From positions 124,001 through 188,000 of the forward strand of contig JALGVJ010000002.1 in the NCBI GenBank assembly GCA_029838195.1: a stretch of 64,000 nucleotides of DNA. Reading direction: 5' to 3'. Numbering within the stretch: the first letter of the stretch is position 1; every line of letters starts with the position of its first letter. The notes under the pieces were generated by a model, which worked only from the letters and a program-made list of their open reading frames with translations, was not told the DNA's origin and did no database searches. The translations under genes were made by a program, and so were the position numbers. This document shows, one piece after another, positions 36,672-44,652 of the stretch. The DNA is from Promethearchaeota archaeon (GTDB taxonomy: Archaea > Asgardarchaeota > Lokiarchaeia > Sigyniarchaeales > SOKP01).

Positions 36672-37229
36672 ATGAATGTTTTAAACGAAATTTCACGTGC
36701 ATACAAAAAACTATTTAAAATGAAAAAAAAACTTAATAAAATCAAAATTCCGATTAAAAAGTTGCGAGAAGGACTCGTAATTCCTAAGCCATCGAAATCA
36801 GGTGATGCTGGCGCAGATGCAAGAATCATGGGGTTTAAAAGAATTATTATTGAAAATGGAGAGAAGCAGTTAGTTGATATTGATGAAGAAGAAATCATAT
36901 TAAAACCGCTGGAACGTGTCGCATGTCCTTTAGGATTTTCAACGGCGATTCCCGAGGGGTATTATTTTAAAGTCGTGCCCCGCAGTGGTTTGGCCTTATG
37001 GGCGGGAATTTCAATCGTAAATTCCCCTGGAACGATTGATGCGGGATATAGAAATGAATGGATGGCAATCATCGTGAATTTATCGAATCGTGAAGTACAT
37101 CTCAAGAAAGGTGAAAGAATTTGCCAAATCATTTTGAGTAAAATGCACGAGTATGAATTTAAAGAAGTAGAAGAATTGCCACCTTCAGAACGTGGCTTGG
37201 GAGGTTTTGGTTCGACAGGTACTCAATAA
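36672..37229 (+). CDS. dut: dUTP diphosphatase (dUTPase)
   Basis: A homotrimeric-type dUTPase that hydrolyses dUTP to dUMP, keeping uracil out of DNA. The five motifs are mostly readable: SGDAGADARI (motif 1), VVPRSGLALWAGISIVNSPG (motifs 2-3 start), GTIDAGYRNEWMAIIVNLS (motif 3 with the catalytic Asp and Tyr), LKKGERICQIIL (motif 4) and ERGLGGFGSTG (motif 5, the P-loop-like tail). There is an insert of about 20 residues after motif 1 (FKRIIIENGEKQLVDIDEEE). ATG 36672 gives 185 residues, but ATG 36720 (MKKKLNKIKIPIKKL) is a better match to usual dUTPase N-termini. Confidence 0.92.
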   Translation: MNVLNEISRAYKKLFKMKKKLNKIKIPIKKLREGLVIPKPSKSGDAGADARIMGFKRIIIENGEKQLVDIDEEEIILKPLERVACPLGFSTAIPEGYYFKVVPRSGLALWAGISIVNSPGTIDAGYRNEWMAIIVNLSNREVHLKKGERICQIILSKMHEYEFKEVEELPPSERGLGGFGSTGTQ

Positions 37230-37232
37230 TCA

Positions 37233-37265
37233 TCCATGTGAATTGACTCATGGAAGGGTTTTTTT
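37233..37265 (+). terminator. Hairpin plus T-run after dut
   Basis: TCCATG and CATGGA form a 6-bp stem with a 10-nt loop (37233-37254), followed by a run of seven T (37259-37265), 4 nt after the dut stop. It resembles an intrinsic terminator; in archaea the T-run alone may be sufficient. Confidence 0.45.
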
Positions 37266-37450
37266 ACTTTTAAAAATTAAATTTAGTTTCATTTCAGGTA
37301 TTATAAGAAGGTAATTCATAAATTTTACATTCTGAAATACAACTTAATAAATAAAGCTTTATTAATAAAAAGGATTTTAATATAAGATAGAAAAAATTGT
37401 ATTTTAATTTAAATCTCATCTTCAATTCTTTTAGGAGGAATTTATGAATT

Positions 37451-38188
37451 ATGGAAATTCAAATAATAGAAGTACTTCCGGAAATATTTAGTCTGATCTT
37501 TATAATAATCACGATAATTATTGGAGCAACAATAGTGTCTAAATACTTCAAGTTCAAAAAGAGCCAATTTTTATTCGTAGGAATAGCATGGATGGGTATG
37601 GCTTTTCCCTCTTTTCCCGAAGTCATTTCTCTATTTATAAGACTTTTTAATTTGAGTGTAAATACAACACTTCTCATGTTCATTTATGTCTTACTAAATC
37701 TTCTATTAATTCCGGTTTTTTTTAATCTATGGTTTGTTTCATTCACCGATCTCATTGAATTTTCAAAAAGAAATAAGAAACTTTCAATAATGACTATTTT
37801 AATTGTTAGTATAATCCTTGAACTTATTCTAATTTATTTATATATTTTTGATATACAAGCCTTAGGATTTTTAAAGGAATTTTATCTCGTAGAATGGACG
37901 TTATTCGTAAATCTAATCCTCATTCTTCTTCTGGGATTGATTTTAATTACCGGCTTAATTTTCGCATTTACTTCCATGCGTTCAAAATTACCGGAAATCG
38001 CTTTAAAGGGTAAAATTTTATTTTTAGCATTTATCATCTATGCATGCGGGGCCATTCTGGATGCACTCTTTACAAGTATAACAAGTAATATCATCGCTCG
38101 GCTCATCCTTGTCATCGGATCATGCTGTTTTTATATGGGATTTATCCTGCCGGAATTTCTAAAGAAAATCTTAATGAAAAAAGCATGA
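37451..38188 (+). CDS. Uncharacterised 7-TM membrane protein
   Basis: A 245-residue protein with about seven TM helices (roughly residues 10-28, 38-57, 72-97, 114-134, 150-175, 188-207 and 211-236) and a short basic tail ending LKKILMKKA. AGGAGG (37432-37437) precedes. An ATG at 37444 opens a frame with a stop after 15 codons, so ATG 37451 is the proper start. The helices and loops are similar in number to the 7-TM protein at 673-1419, but I see no shared motif. Neither has a soluble domain. The function is unknown; a sensor or small transporter are both possible. Confidence 0.6.
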   Translation: MEIQIIEVLPEIFSLIFIIITIIIGATIVSKYFKFKKSQFLFVGIAWMGMAFPSFPEVISLFIRLFNLSVNTTLLMFIYVLLNLLLIPVFFNLWFVSFTDLIEFSKRNKKLSIMTILIVSIILELILIYLYIFDIQALGFLKEFYLVEWTLFVNLILILLLGLILITGLIFAFTSMRSKLPEIALKGKILFLAFIIYACGAILDALFTSITSNIIARLILVIGSCCFYMGFILPEFLKKILMKKA

Positions 38189-38421
38189 AAGAAATATAAT
38201 CTTACTTCCCTTTTTTTAATTTGATTGAAGGAAGCTGAAATGAACGATTTATTTAAAATAAAGCATTCCTGAGGAAATAAGAGTTCCAACTTCATGAGAA
38301 ATAAAAGGAAAATCGCAAAAGCTAAAATGTATTTCTCATTTTCTCAAACTTTTATTTCCTTCTTTCATTATCTCTTCTATATTTTTTAATTATTTTTTAA
38401 CATCTGCTTTTTAAATTTAAA

Positions 38422-39912
38422 ATGTGCATGAAAGATAATTATCTTGATGAAATATTTAATCCGGAAAGCGTGTGCGTGTTTGGAGCTAATAATAATCTCT
38501 TGGAAACCATGGGTTCAATGCAATTACGAAATTTAAAATCCGGTTTTAAAGGAAACATTTATCCCATTCATCCGCGATTAGAAAACATTCAAGGATTAAA
38601 AGCATATAGGTCTGTTTCGGAGCTGCCAGAAACGCCCACTCTGGCTTTGATCATCTTACCTCCACGTGTTGTTCCGCACGTTCTTGAAGAATGCGGCGAA
38701 AAAGGAGTAAAGCGAGCAATAATCGTTTCTGGTGGATTTAGAGAACGTCGAGATGAAGAAGGGTTAGAATTAACACGGGTAATAGACAACATTGCAAGAA
38801 AATATTCCATGCGATTTATTGGTCCAAATTGCCTAGGCGTGTATAATGGATGGTATGGTTCTGATGATACGAGTCATTATCTCATGACCTTTTGGCCATA
38901 TTTTATTCCAGATTTAGGAAAAGTTTCGATTATAAGTCAATCGGGTACAATTGCTGCTCAAACATTCTGGTACGCAAAAAACATGGGTTTAAAAATGAGT
39001 AAATCTATTTCAGTAGGCAATGAACAAAATGTAGATATGGTGGATCTTCTTAGATACATGAAAGATGATCCGCAAACGGATGTTATTGGCTTGTATATTG
39101 AAGAAATAAAACGAGGAAAAGAATTCATTGAGTTAACCCGAGAAATCACGCCAGACAAACCCATAGTGGCAATCTATGGAGGAGGAACTAAAGCCGCTAC
39201 GAGGTCCATTCAAAGTCATACGGGAGCCATGGCAGGTAATGCTAAGATATTTGAAGGTGTTTTTAAAGAAACGGGGATTGTTTTCACGGATTCAATAATA
39301 GATTTTTTCTATTATCTTAGAACCCTTTCATATGCAAAAAAATATAATATTTTTCCAAAAGGAAAAAGAATTGGCATCATAACTGAATCAGGAGGTTCGG
39401 CGACATTGATGACTAAAAAATGTGAATTATTAGGATTAAAAGTTCCCATTTTTTCTAAACAATTACAAGAACAGATAGCAGAATACATTCCATTAACAGG
39501 AACCGGAAAGAACCCCGTAGATATTACCTTTTTTAAGAATTTTTATGAATTTGTCGTTAAACTCCCTAAAACCGTACTGAAATCAGGAGAAGTGGATGGT
39601 ATTTTGTTTGATGGGATTTTTGATTTTGGAGAAATTTTAGAAATCATTGAAAAGGGAGGCGGTTCTGTTGATGAAAACATGAAAAAAATGATAAATCTTT
39701 TCTATACTACATTCTTGAAACCATTGCATCGATTAGCCATTAAACATTCCGTTCCCATCTTTTATAGTGGACCTCAATTATACTATTACAATATTTATAG
39801 AGAATTTTTAAAGCGCGATATCCCTATTTTTGAACTATGGGATGCTCCACCTAAATCCATGAGCATTTTGGTAAAATATTCTGAATATCGTAGGAGTAGG
39901 AATCGAAACTAA
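38422..39912 (+). CDS. Acyl-CoA synthetase (NDP-forming), alpha-subunit-like
   Basis: A 496-residue protein with a CoA-binding Rossmann domain (FNPESVCVFGANNNLLETMG, residues 12-31; RFIGPNCLGVYNGWYG, about 132) and a succinyl-CoA-ligase-like domain (KVSIISQSGTIAAQTFWYAK, about 174) carrying the phosphohistidine motif SHTGAMAG (about residue 264). The third, C-terminal domain begins at KRIGIITESGGSATLM (about 315). These match the alpha subunit of archaeal ADP-forming acetyl/acyl-CoA synthetase, which makes ATP from acyl-CoA. The ATP-grasp beta subunit is neither fused nor adjacent, so it must be encoded elsewhere or the protein has another job. A close paralogue follows. Confidence 0.82.
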   Translation: MCMKDNYLDEIFNPESVCVFGANNNLLETMGSMQLRNLKSGFKGNIYPIHPRLENIQGLKAYRSVSELPETPTLALIILPPRVVPHVLEECGEKGVKRAIIVSGGFRERRDEEGLELTRVIDNIARKYSMRFIGPNCLGVYNGWYGSDDTSHYLMTFWPYFIPDLGKVSIISQSGTIAAQTFWYAKNMGLKMSKSISVGNEQNVDMVDLLRYMKDDPQTDVIGLYIEEIKRGKEFIELTREITPDKPIVAIYGGGTKAATRSIQSHTGAMAGNAKIFEGVFKETGIVFTDSIIDFFYYLRTLSYAKKYNIFPKGKRIGIITESGGSATLMTKKCELLGLKVPIFSKQLQEQIAEYIPLTGTGKNPVDITFFKNFYEFVVKLPKTVLKSGEVDGILFDGIFDFGEILEIIEKGGGSVDENMKKMINLFYTTFLKPLHRLAIKHSVPIFYSGPQLYYYNIYREFLKRDIPIFELWDAPPKSMSILVKYSEYRRSRNRN

Positions 39913-40057
39913 AATACGGAGATTTTTATCCATCCATCCAGATTTCATTTTCTTTTTATTTTTAAATCTCCTTACCTTTAACTTTTAAACAAAAAATAAG
40001 TTTCAAATTAATTATATGATTTTTTATGATAGGTTTTATTTTTCTTACAAATAAGAT

Positions 40058-41569
40058 ATGAAAGGTAAGAATGTTATGGAAGAAAAAGAACATTTTTTAA
40101 ACACGTTTTTAAATCCTAAAAGTATTGCCGTGTTTGGAGCTAATAATAAGTTTTTAGATACAATGGGAGCCATGCAGCTTCGAAATATCATCGCCGGGGG
40201 CTTTCCAAGAGATAAGATATTTCCCATTCATCTTCGATTAACGCAAATTCAAGGATTGAGAGCCTATAAATCAATTCTCGATGTTCCTGAACCGCCCGAT
40301 TTGGCATTTATTATTTTACGACCACAAATCGTACCTCAAGTATTAGAAGAATGCGGACAAAAGGGTGTTAAAGGTGCAATCATAACTTCAGGAGGATTTC
40401 GAGAAGTTGGAGCTGATGGTATGATATTATCGAGTAAAATAAATGAAATTGCTAAAAAATATTCCATGAGATTTATCGGGCCAAATTGTTTGGGCGTTTT
40501 AAATAATTGGTATGATTATCCAAATAGAGAAAAAGCTTGTTTTAATACTATGTGGATTTATGAGGTGCCGGAGCGGGGTAATATTTCAATCGTTGCTCAA
40601 TCGGGTACTATAGCGTCACATATTTTCTGGTATTGTAAAAAAATAGGGGTAAAAATTAGTAAATCTTTTTCTATAGGAAATGAAAACAATATTGATATCG
40701 TGGATGTTTTACAATATCTTAAAGATGATCCCCAAACGGATGTTATTGGGTTATACATTGAAGAGCTTAAAAGAGGAAAAGATTTTATCAAAATTGTAAA
40801 GGAAATCACCCCTAAAAAGCCGATTGTGGCCATTTATGCTGGTGGTTCGGAAGCTGCTACTAGATCAATAATGGGCCATACGGGTGCAATGGCAGGAAAA
40901 AATGAACTATTTGAGGCCGTGTTTAAAGAAACAGGAATCATTTCTACTAATTTAATTAAAGAATTTTTATATTATCTTCGCACCTTTTCTTATGGCATCT
41001 TTCCTGAAGGGAAAAAGCTTAGTATCATTTCAGATTCAGGAGGATGTGCTGCAATGATGGCAAAATTAGCAGAATCTCTTGGATTACAAATTCCAAAATT
41101 TTCGGAAAAACTAAGTTCGCAATTACGTCCTTACGTCCCTGACGTGGCAAACGTGGATAATCCCTTGGATCTTACATTTCAATTCAACCAATATAATTTA
41201 TATATTAAAATACCAAAATTAATCATTAATTCGGGAGAAGTTGATGGAATCATTCTTTATGCGGTTTTTGGTTTTGAAGAGGTCTTAGATATTATTAAAA
41301 AATCCGGCGGAGAATCTTATGAAGAATTTAAGGTGCCCGAAGAGTCCTTAGTAGGGGTCTATTTAAAACCTATACAAAGGTTAGTAAAAAAGAAATCCAT
41401 TCCTATTTTTTACATAGGTCCTCAAGGGTATTCTAATTCATGGATACGACAATTCATTAAAAATGATATCCCTATTTTTGATTTATGGGACAATCCGGTA
41501 AAATGTTTTGCGGTTTTGGCTAAATATTCTGAATATTGGAAAAAACAAGCATTACAAAATCATTCTTAA
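40058..41569 (+). CDS. Acyl-CoA synthetase (NDP-forming), alpha-subunit-like paralogue
   Basis: About 500 residues and collinear with the gene at 38422. Shared blocks include NPKSIAVFGANNKFLDTMGA, RFIGPNCLGVLNNWYD, NISIVAQSGTIASHIFWYCK, LKDDPQTDVIGLYIEE (nearly identical in both), GHTGAMAG (phosphohistidine, about residue 273) and KLSIISDSGGCAAMMAK. This is plainly a tandem duplication with divergence to maybe half identical residues. An internal ATG six codons downstream (40076, MEEKEHFLNTF) aligns better with the first gene's N-terminus and may be the true start. Again no beta subunit is near. Two copies may serve different acyl groups. Confidence 0.82.
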   Translation: MKGKNVMEEKEHFLNTFLNPKSIAVFGANNKFLDTMGAMQLRNIIAGGFPRDKIFPIHLRLTQIQGLRAYKSILDVPEPPDLAFIILRPQIVPQVLEECGQKGVKGAIITSGGFREVGADGMILSSKINEIAKKYSMRFIGPNCLGVLNNWYDYPNREKACFNTMWIYEVPERGNISIVAQSGTIASHIFWYCKKIGVKISKSFSIGNENNIDIVDVLQYLKDDPQTDVIGLYIEELKRGKDFIKIVKEITPKKPIVAIYAGGSEAATRSIMGHTGAMAGKNELFEAVFKETGIISTNLIKEFLYYLRTFSYGIFPEGKKLSIISDSGGCAAMMAKLAESLGLQIPKFSEKLSSQLRPYVPDVANVDNPLDLTFQFNQYNLYIKIPKLIINSGEVDGIILYAVFGFEEVLDIIKKSGGESYEEFKVPEESLVGVYLKPIQRLVKKKSIPIFYIGPQGYSNSWIRQFIKNDIPIFDLWDNPVKCFAVLAKYSEYWKKQALQNHS

Positions 41570-42042
41570 CAAGAATGTTTATTCGTGCCTCCTCCCTAAA
41601 TTAACCACGAGAATCCTTTATAATCTTAAAAAATAACAATTAGTAAAATCAGGTAAAATCAAGGGAAAGTGTAAAGAAAAGCATTTCTCATTTCAAAACT
41701 CGATTTAATCGGGAGTTAAAGCGTGAAATCATTTTTACTACTTCTCTACGACTTAAAAGCCCGTATTTATTTTGGAACAAGCGTACTAACCCTTCAAAAA
41801 TATAATACGGGAATCTCTTAATTCTCCTTCTTTATTAATGTTAATTAAGATTATCTGAAAAACAATTTTTTATATATTTAAATAAATAAAAATACTTGAT
41901 TTTTCCAAACTTTTTAGAGCTAAACCCCCCCTTTCCATTTTTAAGGAAATTAGAACATCTCGTGCTCGTCCACTAATTATTTATATTTAATCAAATGTTT
42001 AATAATTAAGAAACAAAAAAGGATCTTCATTCCCAAAGAATC
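41570..42042. other. Intergenic region with a long imperfect hairpin
   Basis: About 470 nt before the gene at 42043. It holds the hairpin described at 41760-41811, a T/A-rich stretch with several TATA-like sites (41869-41888 and 41979-41993), and no supportable ORF. Confidence 0.45.
41760..41811. repeat. Inverted repeat, long hairpin
   Basis: CCCGTATT (41760-41767) pairs perfectly with AATACGGG (41804-41811). After a single-T bulge the stem continues as TATTTT with AAAATA, giving about 14 pairs around a loop of about 20 nt (GGAACAAGCG... region). It is intergenic and far from both flanking genes. A terminator, small RNA or protein-binding site are all possible. Confidence 0.5.
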
Positions 42043-43044
42043 ATGTCTTATCTCATATTTTTCAACCCTCCTGATCCCATTTTAGCATCTGGTACAAAAG
42101 AAGGCGTGGAATTAGGGGGCAGTAAAATACTCTTGAGCATTGATAAAAACCATAATTTCCATAATGAAGGAGTAATTTATACAGAAATGAGTTGGGCAGA
42201 ATTTTATCATGAAGAGGGATTAGAAGATCAGATTGATACGTTTACCACTAAGATTTTTGATTCCATACGAGATGATCCCGATACGTTAGCTCGTAGAATT
42301 ATAGAATGTCTTAAATCCGTGATGGAAAATCATAGACTCTTTTATGGAATTGCGGATTTTGAATGTGATGCTTTTTTAAATCAAAATACGGTCATTCCAG
42401 GACTCAAATTGAATAAAGAATTAATCAATAAACTGATGGAGGCTCATAAAAAGAGCAGGGATGCCGCGTTATTTCCTAAATTAATAAATGACACGAAAGG
42501 TCTTAAAAAAATAAACATGTCCATTCAAGGATTAAATAAAAAAAAATTGATATTTCCTGGAGTTGACTTGGCGGATTATGCAGATAAACTTCACCTTGCT
42601 AAAGGTTTTGCTACGGGGATAATTGCAACATCTAAGAATGCTGCTAATTTTTTTATGATGAATGATTTCATCGTGTTTAAAGAGGATGAATCTCCAGAAT
42701 TTTATATCGATCGGGACTGCATTACTGTCATTGAAGTTGGAATCCAAAGAAAGGTGCTATTTCCAATTAGTTGGTTTCGAATTGATATTGGTATTCGCTC
42801 TTTAGAAACATTAGAACATTGGGATGTTATAAAAGAGAATGAAAAACTCCAGGCCGTGTTAAAAGAATATGACGATTATATTACTCAATTAATCGTGAAG
42901 AAATACAAACCCTTAGCTTCTCCCGAAGAAATAGGAGGGGTGTTGGAAGAAGAATTTTACCGAATGACGCCACGAGAAAGAAAAAAAACATTGGCAGATA
43001 TGGAAGAAGCAATAAGAATTTTAGATGAAAAATTTAAAGAATGA
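42043..43044 (+). CDS. Hypothetical protein, 333 residues
   Basis: A soluble alpha/beta protein of unknown family. The N-terminus is MSYLIFFNPPDPILASGTKE. There is a beta-rich middle (ATGIIATSKNAANFFMMNDF, then FIVFKEDESPEFYIDRDCIT) that reads like a small domain with strands and a helix, and the C-terminal third is helical and charged (KYKPLASPEEIGGVLEEEFY). No TM, signal or catalytic motif was recognised. It is convergent with gatC, with a 6-nt gap. Codon use is normal for the window. Confidence 0.55.
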   Translation: MSYLIFFNPPDPILASGTKEGVELGGSKILLSIDKNHNFHNEGVIYTEMSWAEFYHEEGLEDQIDTFTTKIFDSIRDDPDTLARRIIECLKSVMENHRLFYGIADFECDAFLNQNTVIPGLKLNKELINKLMEAHKKSRDAALFPKLINDTKGLKKINMSIQGLNKKKLIFPGVDLADYADKLHLAKGFATGIIATSKNAANFFMMNDFIVFKEDESPEFYIDRDCITVIEVGIQRKVLFPISWFRIDIGIRSLETLEHWDVIKENEKLQAVLKEYDDYITQLIVKKYKPLASPEEIGGVLEEEFYRMTPRERKKTLADMEEAIRILDEKFKE

Positions 43045-43050
43045 TCTATC

Positions 43051-43356
43051 TTATTTTTTAATAATACGAGGCGCCATGAAATACCCATCTTTCTTATGTT
43101 CGGCGTTTTTTAAAGCTTCTTGAGGGCTAAGAGATTTCCAAGGAATATCCTTCCGAAAAACATTTTTTAAACCCTCAATGGGATGGGTCATGGGAGGGAC
43201 GTTAGACGTATCCAGCTCGTCTAATTTCTTAAAATGCGAGATTATCTGTCCCAATTGAACAGATAATTTTTCTTTTTCTTCTTCATTTAAGTCTAATAAT
43301 GCTAATTTTGAAACATATTCTATAGTTTCTTTTGGAAAAATCTCTTTTTTATTCAT
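43051..43356 (-). CDS. gatC: Asp/Glu-tRNA amidotransferase subunit C
   Basis: A 101-residue GatC, which wraps around and stabilises GatA-GatB in the GatCAB complex that converts Asp-tRNA(Asn) or Glu-tRNA(Gln) to the amide form. It shows the typical TIEYVSKLALLDLNEEEKEK (about 12-31), IISHFKKLDELDTSNVPPMT (about 38-57) and, at the C-terminus, KKDGYFMAPRII (the usual 'dgyfkVPkvl' tail). Here gatA and gatB are not next to it, which is common in archaea and Asgards. The N-terminus is slightly extended by MNKKEIFPKE. Confidence 0.9.
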   Translation of the reverse strand: MNKKEIFPKETIEYVSKLALLDLNEEEKEKLSVQLGQIISHFKKLDELDTSNVPPMTHPIEGLKNVFRKDIPWKSLSPQEALKNAEHKKDGYFMAPRIIKK

Positions 43357-44143
43357 GGATCCTTAATAAACTAACTTGAATCTTTTTTATTAAAAATATT
43401 AATACTCATAAATTTGGAATCAAAATAAGTTTTATTAATAAATATAAAGAATTTCTTTAATTTGAATCTCAAAATTTAATAGAATTTTTATCATTCATGT
43501 ATTTAACATTTTATAAGAGACAACAAAAATCCGACATAAAAATCTATCAAGGCGATCTCTCTTTCAATGAAAAATCTCAAAATAATTCATGGATTTCGTG
43601 AATGGTTAATTATGTTCATCTATTTATTCTATTTCTCATAAAAAACATTATGCTGAAAATTTGCTATGGAACCCAGAAATTTAAATTTTTTTAATTTTAT
43701 TTCTTATTTTCTTTGTTCAAGTGATTATCCTTAAGAATCTAAAAAATGATAAAAAATAACCGTAACAAAAACGTAAAAGAAAAGAAGCCAATATCCGTAT
43801 TAGATAAACGAGACTCTTTATTTATTATATAATTAAAAATTATATTTTCTCAAATATATTAAATCATCCTTTTTAGCTTCTTTTACATTTTCATTAATCG
43901 CCTGTGAATAATCAAGCACACGATAATTATTATGATAATTATAATAGCTCCTATCAAATATCTGTAAAGAGTTTCGATTAAAGGATTCATTTGATCCACT
44001 CTCAAAAAAATAATGAAGAACTATGAATTAAATATGGGGTTTTTTTTTAAAAATTTAACATTTTTTTAATTCTCCTCAGAAAAAGAAAAAATTTAATTTT
44101 TAAGCTTTTAGACTAAAAAATTAAAAAAATATATTTTTAAAAA
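43357..44143. other. Long intergenic region
   Basis: This 787-nt gap between gatC and dodecin is the longest without a clear gene. It is very A/T-rich. It contains the small TM ORF at 43883-43990 and otherwise only short A/T palindromes and runs. No tRNA, GC-rich RNA island or repeat was seen. Confidence 0.45.
43883..43990 (-). CDS. Possible 35-residue single-TM protein
   Basis: ATG 43990 to TAA 43883, 35 codons. The peptide starts MNPLIETLYRY, then has a hydrophobic core rich in Ile (IGAIIIIIIIIVCLII) and a basic tail HRRLMKM, the layout of a small N-out membrane protein. It is about 150 nt downstream of the dodecin gene on the same strand and may share its transcript. The Ile run comes from an AT-repeat-like stretch, so chance is a serious alternative. 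Confidence 0.28.
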   Translation of the reverse strand: MNPLIETLYRYLIGAIIIIIIIIVCLIIHRRLMKM

Positions 44144-44350
44144 TTACCTTTCTATTTCGAAATTGATTTGAACTCGAACGCGATAAATTAATTTATCTAT
44201 ATCCTCCTTAACTTTGACATCTGACTCAATAATTTGGATGTTTCTTATTCCTCGTAATGTTTTCTTCGCTTCAAGATAGCAATTCTTTACCGCATCTGCC
44301 CAATTGACTTCTGAAGTTCCAACAAGTTGGATACTCTTATATATTGGCAT
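44144..44350 (-). CDS. Dodecin-family protein
   Basis: A 68-residue protein with the dodecin beta-alpha-beta-beta fold: MPIYKSIQLVGTSEVNWADA (strand 1, then the TSE turn), a helix (VKNCYLEAKKTLRG) and two long strands ending YRVRVQINFEIER. Dodecins assemble as dodecamer shells that store flavin or, in some bacteria, CoA and other ligands. The Trp that stacks on flavin in Halobacterium dodecin (W36 in TVDNVVW) is replaced here by Asn (N37 in LRGIRNIQI), and the Gln that contacts flavin (Q55, in YQTEV) is Arg (YRVRV). Flavin binding in the usual mode is therefore doubtful. The gene stands alone. Confidence 0.88.
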   Translation of the reverse strand: MPIYKSIQLVGTSEVNWADAVKNCYLEAKKTLRGIRNIQIIESDVKVKEDIDKLIYRVRVQINFEIER

Positions 44351-44652
44351 TTTTTCTCTTCACCTTTTTGTTTTCATGCAAATTTAATTGTTACAATTTC
44401 AGATTTCATTTTCATAATATATCTAGTAACATTAAATGGTTATCTTTCCCTATTTAAATATTACGTGTATGAATTATTATTGCTGATCATTCAATCTTAC
44501 ATTAAAATACAAAAGAAAGAAGAATCTCTTTTTGAATGTCTGATTTTAAAATAAATGAACCTAAAAGTATTATTATACATGTAAAAAATAGAAATAAATT
44601 TTGTTCCTTTGTTGAAAATAAATGAGTATGGGTTGAATAAAATCATAAAGAT
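44351..44652. other. Intergenic stretch between dodecin and GTPase genes
   Basis: About 300 nt, A/T-rich. A plus-strand ORF (44327-44554) starts inside the antisense of dodecin and encodes a hydrophobic low-quality peptide; it is not supported. A TATA-like element for dodecin may lie near 44390-44420. Confidence 0.4.

Noticed and set aside
44327..44554. 75-codon plus-strand ORF
   Set aside because: It starts inside the antisense of dodecin and the peptide is low-complexity and hydrophobic, as expected from AT-rich antisense.
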